This document shows positions 8,979-14,938 of a DNA stretch of 64,000 nucleotides, in pieces; the first letter of the stretch is position 1, and each line of letters begins with the position of its first letter. Position numbers and translations under genes: made by a program. Location: contig NZ_FODR01000009.1 of assembly GCF_900110415.1 (NCBI RefSeq), positions 124,001-188,000 of the forward strand. Reading direction: 5' to 3'. Source of the DNA: Mucilaginibacter sp. OK283. GTDB taxonomy: Bacteria > Bacteroidota > Bacteroidia > Sphingobacteriales > Sphingobacteriaceae. Below the pieces are notes generated by a model. It did no database searches and was not told the origin of the DNA. It was given only the letters and a program-made list of their open reading frames with translations.

Positions 8979-9146
8979 TTATTTTTCATTTTTAATGAAT
9001 TTCACAACTGAAGCTCCAAAAGCAAAGCCGCCCATACTATAAAAGAAAGCCCTAAAGTGTACAGTCTTCACAATGACGTCTAAATATAAAGCTATTGATA
9101 TAAAGAGTATACTCAATAATAGCAGAATCCATTTCGGCTTGTTCAT
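8979..9146 (-). CDS. Small two-helix membrane protein, 55 residues, hypothetical
   Basis: An open frame from ATG (9146) to TAA (8979) on the minus strand. It begins MNKPKWILLLLSILFISIAL, a positively charged start followed by a strong hydrophobic helix, then a short polar stretch (VKTVHFR) and a second, weaker hydrophobic, Gly/Ala-rich helix (AFFYSMGGFAFGASVV), and ends with the charged KFIKNEK. This positive-inside layout with two helices is what a real small membrane protein looks like. I do not recognise a family. It is the only open frame of this kind in the 540-base space between rimM and the next gene. Confidence 0.45.
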   Translation of the reverse strand: MNKPKWILLLLSILFISIALYLDVIVKTVHFRAFFYSMGGFAFGASVVKFIKNEK

Positions 9147-9348
9147 TGTGAGCGGTTTATGACACTAATATACAAAAACATTGTCTCCCAAATTCTTGAA
9201 TCCCCGGACGTTTTCCACAATTATTCGATAAGAATATGTAAAAACGCAGACTTAAAAAGTTTTCGAACAACTTGTCACTCATCTTTTCAGCATTTCGCGA
9301 ATTTTTGCGACATAACTTTTCTCAGGTATGTTCCGCATTCTTAAAAAA

Positions 9349-9372
9349 AAATGTCAAATTTATTTGACATTT
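9349..9372. promoter_or_regulatory. 24-bp perfect palindrome, probable operator of the XRE gene pair
   Basis: Arms AAATGTCAAAT and ATTTGACATTT with a two-base centre. It covers the -33 element (TTTG, 9363-9366) of the promoter, as expected for a repressor operator. The likely ligand is the XRE protein encoded at 9836-10036; this is inference. Confidence 0.7.
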
Positions 9373-9393
9373 GTAAAGTTTGTTTTACATTTG
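9363..9393 (+). promoter_or_regulatory. Bacteroidota promoter TTTG-N19-TACATTTG
   Basis: TTTG at 9363-9366 and TACATTTG at 9386-9393 with 19 bases between them match the consensus exactly. The downstream ATG is at 9414, giving a leader of about 15 bases. The -7 box sits inside a second inverted repeat (GTAAAGTTTG at 9373-9382, CAAACTTTAC at 9400-9409). Confidence 0.8.
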
Positions 9394-9413
9394 GTAAATC
9401 AAACTTTACTACA

Positions 9414-9833
9414 ATGAAACCTTTATTCTTATTTCCTTATTGGGGGCGCTACCTGGGCTATTTCCTGGTGGTTGTACATGTTCCTATTGTGTTATATAAA
9501 AAACAATTAATGGGAATGCACGGGGATGGCATGGCCGATGGTATTTTTAACGGCAGGCATCTGTTTTTTATGTCGACAACTTTACTGATGGCCATTGGCT
9601 TATTTATCGCGGCTTTCTCTAAAGAGAAAATTGAGGACGAGCAGATAGTGCGGCTCCGGCTCGATTCGTTACAATGGTCGGTTTATGTTAACTTTTTGTT
9701 TTTGATCGTTAGCCTTGTTTTTTCTACAGATACCGAACATATTTTATTTTTAAATTTACTGGTGCCCCTTGTATTCTTTATTATCCGTTTCAGGTGGAAA
9801 ATTTTCCAGAATAACCGTTTAATTAAGGAATAG
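9414..9833 (+). CDS. 4-TM membrane protein paired with an XRE regulator
   Basis: A 139-residue integral membrane protein of unknown function. The ATG at 9414 (MKPLFLFPYWGRYLG) is chosen because the promoter and its palindromes lie directly before it, ruling out the longer frame from 9351. Four hydrophobic helices are seen (about residues 11-28, 49-67, 90-107 and 111-127), with a charged cytoplasmic helix between the second and third (FSKEKIEDEQIVRLRLDSL, residues 68-86). The same helix and arrangement occur twice in the protein at 10981-11841. The XRE gene starts two bases after the stop, so the two are co-expressed. Such membrane protein plus small XRE pairs are common in bacteria, but the role of this one is not known. 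Confidence 0.75.
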   Translation: MKPLFLFPYWGRYLGYFLVVVHVPIVLYKKQLMGMHGDGMADGIFNGRHLFFMSTTLLMAIGLFIAAFSKEKIEDEQIVRLRLDSLQWSVYVNFLFLIVSLVFSTDTEHILFLNLLVPLVFFIIRFRWKIFQNNRLIKE

Positions 9834-9835
9834 CT

Positions 9836-10036
9836 ATGAAAAACAACATACGGGTGGAGCGCGCTATCAAAAACATAACCCAGGCCGATTTGGCCCAGGC
9901 TATCGGGGTATCGCGGCAAACCATTAATACCATCGAGAGCAACCGCTACGTGCCATCAACGGTGCTGGCCTTAAAAATAGCCCGCGTATTTGGCAAACCG
10001 GTTGAAGAGGTTTTTACCTTGGATGAAGAAGATTAA
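9836..10036 (+). CDS. Small XRE-family (YozG-like) transcriptional regulator
   Basis: A 66-residue Cro/CI-type DNA-binding protein that is essentially only the helix-turn-helix: VERAIKNITQADLAQAIGVS covers helices 1-2 and SRQTINTIESNRYVPS the recognition helix and following turn. It closely resembles the single-domain regulators often found next to small multi-TM proteins. Two palindromes at the promoter upstream of its partner gene (9349-9372 and 9373-9409) are the obvious candidate sites for autorepression. The ATG is two bases after the 4-TM stop codon. Confidence 0.88.
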   Translation: MKNNIRVERAIKNITQADLAQAIGVSRQTINTIESNRYVPSTVLALKIARVFGKPVEEVFTLDEED

Positions 10037-10051
10037 TTAAATCACATAATT

Positions 10052-10438
10052 ATGAAAGATAAACCCACTTTCGCCCCCGAACTGGCCATACCCAATGGCG
10101 TAAAAGACATTAGCTTTTATATTGAAGCTTTTGGTGCAGAAGAACTCCGGCGTTTCAGCAACGATGATGGAACTATACATGTGTCCGAATTATCCATTAA
10201 CGGAGCCATGTTTCATCTCCACGAACAAACGCCACACTCAGGTTTGCACAGCCTGAATGGTGGCAGGCATTCTGTGGTTGTTGGATTATTTGTTGAGGAT
10301 GTGCATGTCGTTATTGAGCAGGCCGTTACTGCCGGCGCAAAAATTACCTCGCCCGTGCAGGATTATGAGTATGGTTACAGGCAGGGCAGTATTGAAGATC
10401 CATTTGGGCACCGGTGGCAGATACAGAAGTCGATATAG
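10052..10438 (+). CDS. VOC-superfamily (glyoxalase/bleomycin resistance-like) protein, PhnB type
   Basis: A 128-residue vicinal oxygen chelate protein. It shows the two beta-alpha-beta-beta-beta halves: PNGVKDISFYIEAFGAEELR opens the first and the C-terminal DPFGHRWQIQ closes the second. Metal ligand positions typical of the fold are partly present (His in MFHLHEQ). The closest style is the YdcJ/PhnB group of unknown substrate. It follows the XRE gene after 15 bases and may be co-transcribed. Confidence 0.82.
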   Translation: MKDKPTFAPELAIPNGVKDISFYIEAFGAEELRRFSNDDGTIHVSELSINGAMFHLHEQTPHSGLHSLNGGRHSVVVGLFVEDVHVVIEQAVTAGAKITSPVQDYEYGYRQGSIEDPFGHRWQIQKSI

Positions 10439-10503
10439 CGTTTGGAAGTTAAAATCAAGAGTTAAGGCGAAAAACATAATCAGGATCTTAAAATTAAATA
10501 ACC

Positions 10504-10875
10504 ATGGCAAACCACCCAACTTTTGGTAATGGCAAAATCTGTTACATCGAGATCCCTGCAGATGATATCGCGGTATCAGCGGCTTTTTTTCAAAAAACAT
10601 TTGGCTGGCACATCCGGCAGGACAACCAGGGGAATGCCTCTTTTGATGACGGTGTTGGCCAGGTAAGCGGCATGTGGGTAACCGGCCGCAAGCCCCAGGC
10701 AGAACCAGGCCTCATTATATCTATTATGGTTGATGATGCCGAAGGTACGGTGGCAACGATTGCAGCCAATGGCGGCAATATAGTACAACCAATAGGTAAA
10801 GACTTTCCGGAGATAACGGCCCTATTCACAGATCCGGCCGGTAATTTATGGAGCATTTATCAGCATAGGGGATAG
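10504..10875 (+). CDS. VOC-superfamily protein
   Basis: A 123-residue glyoxalase-fold protein, clearly different in sequence from the VOC protein just upstream. Recognisable parts are KICYIEIPADDIAVSAAFFQ (first half, with the Glu of the metal site), a VDDAEGTVATIAANGG segment, and LFTDPAGNLWSIYQ at the end. The substrate is unknown; members of this subgroup lie in many bacterial genomes as isolated small enzymes. A copy of the 20-bp direct repeat follows at 10893. Confidence 0.82.
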   Translation: MANHPTFGNGKICYIEIPADDIAVSAAFFQKTFGWHIRQDNQGNASFDDGVGQVSGMWVTGRKPQAEPGLIISIMVDDAEGTVATIAANGGNIVQPIGKDFPEITALFTDPAGNLWSIYQHRG

Positions 10876-10892
10876 AAAAGAGGCAAGAGATT

Positions 10893-10912
10893 AGAGTCAG
10901 GAATCAAGACAG
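10893..10912 (+). repeat. 20-bp direct repeat, copy 2
   Basis: Identical to 8239-8258. Together the copies bracket rimM, the small membrane gene, the XRE pair and both VOC genes. Confidence 0.8.
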
Positions 10913-10980
10913 AAAATGGTTGCTAATAAGATTTTTAAGTTTACATCGTTATTGGGATATTAAATTTAAACCGAATCATC

Positions 10981-11841
10981 ATGAAACCAACCTTATTGCT
11001 TCCACGCTATTTTAAAATAATCGGGTTCATAACAGCGGCTACAGGGATTATCATAGGGGCATTGTTTGAATTTGATGACCGCTATCTGCCATTTTTAGAT
11101 TACAATAGTGGGTATCGGTCCCCTCCCCTGGTTGGCTTAGGCGGTGGCGACAACTTTACCGACGAGGTTGCAACCACATTGGCCATATTAGGTTTGATGT
11201 TGATCGGGTTTTCAAAATTCAAGTTAGAAAACCAGCAAACCGCAATACTTCGTCTCAAGGCATTGTATTGGGCCGTTTTGGTTAATGTCGGCTTAATTGC
11301 TATTTTAATGCTTAACGTAATTAACTTTTCCCACAGCACCGGTTTTGCTGTCGATGACAATTTGATTTCGCTTTTGTTAATATTTATTGGGCGTCTTTAT
11401 TATCTAAGGTTGAAAAGAAAAAAACAAACCAGTGTTTTTTACCTGTCATACCTGCCATTTAACCTGGTTGGTAAAATAACAGCCATTATTTTCATAATAG
11501 GGCTATCTATAATAATAGGGTTTGATTTAAAAATTGGTCCGGAATACTTGCTTTATTTTATATTGCCCTGTATGTTACTTTGGATATGGTCAAAAGAAAA
11601 AAACGAAGATGCAGATGTTGAACTCATCAGGCTTAAGACCATGCGGTTAAGTGTTCTTATCAATTGCGTTATATTTGTCGTGCTAACGTGGACCATCTAT
11701 GGGGTTGCCTATTTAACGGTTCAATTTGTAGCGTTAATTTCAGTTCAACTTGTGTTCGTCATCATTTTCTATGCCCTGATATATAAAGCATCCAAATCGG
11801 ATGATAAGGGACCACCGATCACAGCCCCGGTTATGTCCTGA
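10981..11841 (+). CDS. Membrane protein with two tandem copies of the 4-TM module
   Basis: A 286-residue protein of unknown function with about eight hydrophobic helices in two halves. Half 1 carries the charged helix SKFKLENQQTAILRLKAL (residues 78-95) and half 2 SKEKNEDADVELIRLKTM (204-221). Both align with SKEKIEDEQIVRLRLDSL of the 139-residue protein at 9414, and in each case the helix is followed by a hydrophobic segment ending VN or IN. The N-terminus MKPTLLLPRYFKIIGF also resembles MKPLFLFPYWGRYLGY. The protein is best explained as an internal duplication of the upstream module. It lacks its own XRE gene. Confidence 0.7.
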   Translation: MKPTLLLPRYFKIIGFITAATGIIIGALFEFDDRYLPFLDYNSGYRSPPLVGLGGGDNFTDEVATTLAILGLMLIGFSKFKLENQQTAILRLKALYWAVLVNVGLIAILMLNVINFSHSTGFAVDDNLISLLLIFIGRLYYLRLKRKKQTSVFYLSYLPFNLVGKITAIIFIIGLSIIIGFDLKIGPEYLLYFILPCMLLWIWSKEKNEDADVELIRLKTMRLSVLINCVIFVVLTWTIYGVAYLTVQFVALISVQLVFVIIFYALIYKASKSDDKGPPITAPVMS

Positions 11842-11843
11842 CC

Positions 11844-11881
11844 TTCATCTGCACATTTGAAATCTGAAATCTGCACATCTG
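11844..11881. repeat. TCTGCACAT-word repeat, partner of 60237-60275
   Basis: A 38-base stretch made of the words ATCTGCACAT and TGAAAT. It matches the reverse complement of 60237-60275 at about 34 of 39 aligned positions. Confidence 0.65.
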
Positions 11882-11906
11882 AAATCAATAATCCGCATAT
11901 TTGCAC

Positions 11907-12581
11907 ATGCGTTTTGATATTATTTCTGTTTTGCCCGGTTTACTGGAAAGCCCTTTTGCACATTCTATTTTACAGCGTGCCCAAAAAAAGGGCATTGCCG
12001 AAATTCATGTGCATAACCTGCGCGATTACTCCACCCAAAAACAAAAAAGTGTCGATGACTATCCCTACGGCGGTGGCAGCGGTATGGTAATGACCATCGC
12101 TCCCTTCGCAGCCTGTATCGAAAAGCTGAAAGCCGAAAGAGAGTATGACGAGATTATCTTCATGTCGCCCGATGGCGAGCGGCTTAACCAGGCTATCGCC
12201 AACCAGCTATCTATTAAGGGCAACATCATTATTTTATGCGGACATTATAAAGGAATTGATCAGCGCATCCGCGATATTTATGTTACCCGCGAAATTAGCA
12301 TAGGCGATTATGTACTATCAGGCGGCGAGTTACCTGCAGCAGTTTTGGTTGATGCCATTGTGCGCCTTATCCCTGGCGTACTCAGTGACGAAACCTCGGC
12401 CCTAAGCGACTCGTTCCAGGACGATATGCTGGATGCCCCTGTATACACCCGCCCCGCCGACTGGAATGGACACAAGGTGCCCGATATCCTCTTAAGCGGC
12501 AATACCCCCGAAATTGAAAAATGGCGCTTTGAGCAGGCGCTTGAACGTACGAAACAGCGGAGGCCGGATTTGTTGGAGTGA
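11907..12581 (+). CDS. trmD: tRNA (guanine-N1-)-methyltransferase TrmD
   Basis: SPOUT-class enzyme that methylates G37 of tRNAs reading CNN codons, using S-adenosylmethionine, to prevent frameshifting. The N-terminal MRFDIISVLPGLLESPF opening, DYPYGGGSGMVM, and the knot region CGHYKGIDQRI ... SIGDYVLSGGELPA are all present, as is the C-terminal HKVPDILLSGNTPEI. The ATG at 11907 gives 224 residues, normal length. It is the third member of the conserved rpsP-rimM-trmD-rplS order but is separated from rimM by a terminator and about 3 kb of accessory genes. Confidence 0.97.
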   Translation: MRFDIISVLPGLLESPFAHSILQRAQKKGIAEIHVHNLRDYSTQKQKSVDDYPYGGGSGMVMTIAPFAACIEKLKAEREYDEIIFMSPDGERLNQAIANQLSIKGNIIILCGHYKGIDQRIRDIYVTREISIGDYVLSGGELPAAVLVDAIVRLIPGVLSDETSALSDSFQDDMLDAPVYTRPADWNGHKVPDILLSGNTPEIEKWRFEQALERTKQRRPDLLE

Positions 12582-12582
12582 T

Positions 12583-12615
12583 GGGGTGGTGAGTGGTTGG
12601 ATTGGGTTGATTAGG
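12583..12615. repeat. Inverted repeat flanking the sigma factor cassette, left copy
   Basis: A 33-base sequence whose reverse complement matches 14175-14206 with a single one-base gap. It starts two bases after the trmD stop. Two further degenerate copies of the same words (CCTAATCAACCACTCAC) lie at about 12680-12735. Confidence 0.8.
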
Positions 12616-12787
12616 AGAGTAGTTAGATTACAAATCAATCGGCGTATCTACTCCCCTAAGCTTGTTTTCTTTCTAACCAATTCAACAACTCACTTAATCA
12701 ACCATTCACCTAATCAACCACTCACTAAATTCCCTAAATTAGATTGCAACCAAACCATGCCTTTTGCATTACAGGTATGTTGTAATC

Positions 12788-13351
12788 ATGAACCCCAGCC
12801 AGGAAGCCCAGCTTATTGAAAAATGCCGAACGGATGCGGCTGCTTTTGGGCAGGTGTTTGACGCATGGTACAAACCTGTGTTTGGCTATATTATGCGCCG
12901 CACCGGCGACTATGATTTATCAAAAGATATTGCAGCCGAGACTTTTTTAAAAGCTTTTTTAAAAATCGGTGGCTTTCAATGGCGAGGTATCCGCCTATCG
13001 TCATGGTTGTACCGCATAGCCACTAACGAGCTTAACCAATATTACCGAAGCAGTAAATACAAACCGCAATCGCTACAGCAACTGATGGAAAACCCACAGA
13101 TGGAGAAGCTACTGCATGAAAACGCCGACGACGAACGGGAGGTGATGGAGCAGGAACTTAAAGCTTATGACGATTATAACCTTATACGCCAGAACCTACT
13201 GAAACTGGACATAAAATACCAGGAGGTAATCTCGTTGCGCTATTTTGAGCAAAAAAGCAATGCCGAGATTAGCGAGATATTGGGTAAAAACGAAGGAACG
13301 ATTAAGTCGCTGCTATCGCGCGGATTGGAGAAATTAAGAAACATGTTGTAG
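12788..13351 (+). CDS. ECF-type RNA polymerase sigma factor
   Basis: A 187-residue sigma-70 family factor with regions 2 and 4 only. Region 2 covers DAWYKPVFGYIMRRTGDYDL ... SSWLYRIATNELNQYYR, and region 4 contains YQEVISLRYFEQKSNAEISE followed by the recognition helix NEGTIKSLLSRGLEKLR. The ATG at 12788 is preferred over a TTG eight codons earlier. The next two genes encode membrane proteins in the same direction; the first may be its anti-sigma factor. It has no link to the SusC/D genes in this window, and there is no FecR gene. Confidence 0.9.
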   Translation: MNPSQEAQLIEKCRTDAAAFGQVFDAWYKPVFGYIMRRTGDYDLSKDIAAETFLKAFLKIGGFQWRGIRLSSWLYRIATNELNQYYRSSKYKPQSLQQLMENPQMEKLLHENADDEREVMEQELKAYDDYNLIRQNLLKLDIKYQEVISLRYFEQKSNAEISEILGKNEGTIKSLLSRGLEKLRNML

Positions 13352-13394
13352 CAGTGCAACCAAAATGAGTTAACGCATTATAAGGGTAAGTAAC

Positions 13395-13886
13395 ATGAAA
13401 AATAACGATGAATTTTTAAAGCAAATGGAAAATTTAAAAGTACCGGATATAAACCCTTCGCAGCATCAGGATACGGTAAAAATGGCCATCATGAATGCCC
13501 GCCGCTCGGCCGCTCTTGGGGTTTGGCTTATAGCAGTGCCCTGCTATTTTTTATTATGTGTATTTATGTTTTATTTCTTCCATGCCCGTATGGGCTGGTT
13601 CGCCGCTATGTTTAGCCTGCTATCGGGTTTAGCAAAAGTTCCCTTTATTGATTTCCTGGGGCCGATAGTGTTGTTTGTGCTGCCTATTGTATGTATCGTC
13701 ATCAATGTGCTTTCCATCTTACACGTAGGGGTAAAAAACATCGATCCCGACAGGCGTAAGGTGAAGGAGGTGAGCATCACCATTAAAATAAAATTTTGGA
13801 ACATTGTGCTCATCCTAATCAGCCTGGCTATCGTATTTGTTTTTATAAGTTATGTAATGACCGAAAGTATCTCCATTAAAAGTTAA
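13395..13886 (+). CDS. Hypothetical membrane protein, possible anti-sigma factor
   Basis: A 163-residue protein with a cytoplasmic N-terminus of about 35 residues (MKNNDEFLKQMENLKVPDIN) followed by three hydrophobic segments (about 36-58, 85-110 and 135-155). A short soluble N-terminal part plus membrane helices directly behind an ECF sigma gene is the usual layout of a membrane anti-sigma factor, but I do not see a ZAS zinc motif (HxxxCxxC). The role is inferred from position and topology only. It starts 43 bases after the sigma gene. Confidence 0.65.
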   Translation: MKNNDEFLKQMENLKVPDINPSQHQDTVKMAIMNARRSAALGVWLIAVPCYFLLCVFMFYFFHARMGWFAAMFSLLSGLAKVPFIDFLGPIVLFVLPIVCIVINVLSILHVGVKNIDPDRRKVKEVSITIKIKFWNIVLILISLAIVFVFISYVMTESISIKS

Positions 13887-13890
13887 GCTC

Positions 13891-14130
13891 ATGAAATTAA
13901 ACTGGTTTATCCGCAAAGGAATTATTTATTACCCGGTAGCCATAGCCGGGTGGCTGATATTCGCCCTGGCATTTGCCTATGCCGTTTACACATTTATCGA
14001 TATCGACAAACGCTCGCACTCGGTAAGCGATACGCTCATCAATTTTGTTTTTAACCTGCTCATCATCGGCCTGTTTTATACCGTGATAGCCTATTTTACC
14101 GAAAAAAGGCCGGCGGCAACAGACGATTAA
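13891..14130 (+). CDS. Small two-TM membrane protein, hypothetical
   Basis: 79 residues with two hydrophobic helices (about 14-33 and 50-66) joined by a charged loop DIDKRSHSVSD and ending in a short Lys/Arg-Asp tail. It begins four bases after the stop of the previous membrane gene, so the two proteins are probably made together and could form one membrane complex controlling the ECF sigma factor. No family is recognised. Confidence 0.65.
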   Translation: MKLNWFIRKGIIYYPVAIAGWLIFALAFAYAVYTFIDIDKRSHSVSDTLINFVFNLLIIGLFYTVIAYFTEKRPAATDD

Positions 14131-14174
14131 TTTCGGGGTACTTAAAGATTTGCAAAAAAGACAGCAACTACTCA

Positions 14175-14206
14175 CCTAATCAACCCAATCAACCACTCAC
14201 CACCCC
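14175..14206. repeat. Inverted repeat flanking the sigma factor cassette, right copy
   Basis: A 32-base sequence, the reverse complement of 12583-12615 apart from one missing base. It lies 44 bases after the last cassette gene and before the rplS promoter. Confidence 0.8.
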
Positions 14207-14274
14207 CAAATTGTTAACAAATTACAAATTGTGGAAATTTTTAAAATAGGTTTTTATTTATCAAAAAAAAGCCC

Positions 14275-14282
14275 TATAATTG
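14275..14282 (+). promoter_or_regulatory. Probable rplS promoter -7 box (TATAATTG)
   Basis: One mismatch to TAnnTTTG, 46 bases before the rplS ATG. It implies that rplS is transcribed separately from trmD. Confidence 0.5.
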
Positions 14283-14287
14283 CAATC

Positions 14288-14328
14288 CGATTTTTACGGG
14301 CTAAAAATCGCTTTAAGAGCTAAAAATC
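14288..14328 (+). promoter_or_regulatory. rplS leader with two alternative hairpins
   Basis: CGATTTTTA at 14288-14296 pairs perfectly with TAAAAATCG at 14302-14310 over a five-base loop. The word GCTAAAAATC occurs a second time at 14319-14328, directly abutting the start codon, so GATTTTTA could pair with that copy instead and mask the initiation region. Only one hairpin can form at a time. Confidence 0.5.
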
Positions 14329-14676
14329 ATGGATTTAGTAAAATTTGTTGAAGAGCAATCAATAGAAAAAAGACAGTTTCCTTCCTTCAAGGCCGGTGAT
14401 ACTGTAAGTGTGCATTATAAAATCAGAGAAGGAAACAAAGAACGTATCCAGCTTTACCAGGGTGTTGTTATACAACGTAACAGCGCAGGTAACTCGGAAA
14501 CATTCACTGTTCGTAAAGTTTCTAACGGTATAGGTGTTGAGCGTATCTTCCCTATTAACTCTCCAAACATTGATAAAATAGAGGTGAACAGCGTTGGTAA
14601 AGTGCGTCGCTCTAAATTATACTATCTGCGTGCCCTTACCGGTAAAGCAGCTCGTATCAAATCAAAAAGAGTTTAA
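14329..14676 (+). CDS. rplS: 50S ribosomal protein L19
   Basis: Large-subunit protein at the 30S-50S interface. The sequence has the L19 core: FPSFKAGDTVSVHYKIREG, RIQLYQGVVIQRNSAG, FTVRKVSNGIGVERIFPINS and the KVRRSKLYYLR end. At 115 residues it has the usual length. It is the last member of the rpsP-rimM-trmD-rplS order, here cut off from trmD by an ECF sigma cassette and given its own promoter and a structured leader. A strong terminator follows. Confidence 0.98.
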   Translation: MDLVKFVEEQSIEKRQFPSFKAGDTVSVHYKIREGNKERIQLYQGVVIQRNSAGNSETFTVRKVSNGIGVERIFPINSPNIDKIEVNSVGKVRRSKLYYLRALTGKAARIKSKRV

Positions 14677-14718
14677 TTACCCAACCTCTTTTTTAAGAGG
14701 CATACACCAAAGCTTTCA

Positions 14719-14758
14719 AAAAAAGGCCTTTTCTGATTCGTCGGGAAAGGCCTTTTTT
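14719..14758 (+). terminator. Rho-independent terminator after rplS
   Basis: Arms of 13 bp built around AAAGGCC and GGCCTTT with a run of six T at the end, 42 bases past the rplS stop. The symmetric A-run on the left also allows termination of minus-strand transcripts. Confidence 0.9.
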
Positions 14759-14807
14759 ATGGAAAAAATTAAGGGCGAAAATGAGTAAATTGTTGTCGCT
14801 GAATGTA

Positions 14808-14919
14808 ATGACCGATTTATCCGCCACGCATAGCCGGTAAAATTCGCCGGTCTTCCGGTTCCTTCCATGTGAGGACTGGCCTGTTTCTATAAGGCAGGTC
14901 CTGAACGTTCTCCGGTCAT
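14808..14919. other. Structured intergenic element, possible small RNA
   Basis: Closing arms ATGACCG (14808-14814) and CGGTCAT (14913-14919) enclose a CCGG-TCTT-CCGG hairpin (14847-14858) and a longer one at 14872-14902 (9 of 11 pairs, loop near TTTCTATA). It lies between the rplS terminator and the 3' end of the arsenic operon. No promoter is obvious. Confidence 0.25.
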
Positions 14920-14938
14920 AGTCCAGCGGTTGATTGCT

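Noticed and set aside
9159..9344. 61-residue plus-strand frame (starts MTLIYKNIVSQI) before the 4-TM gene
   Set aside because: No recognisable composition of a real protein, no promoter or conserved feature, and it ends just before the operator palindrome.
12583..14206. ECF cassette as a true transposon
   Set aside because: No transposase or target-site duplication is seen, and inner copies of the flanking word suggest local repeat growth.
14594..14788. 64-residue frame overlapping the end of rplS
   Set aside because: It shares bases with rplS in another frame and crosses the rplS terminator.
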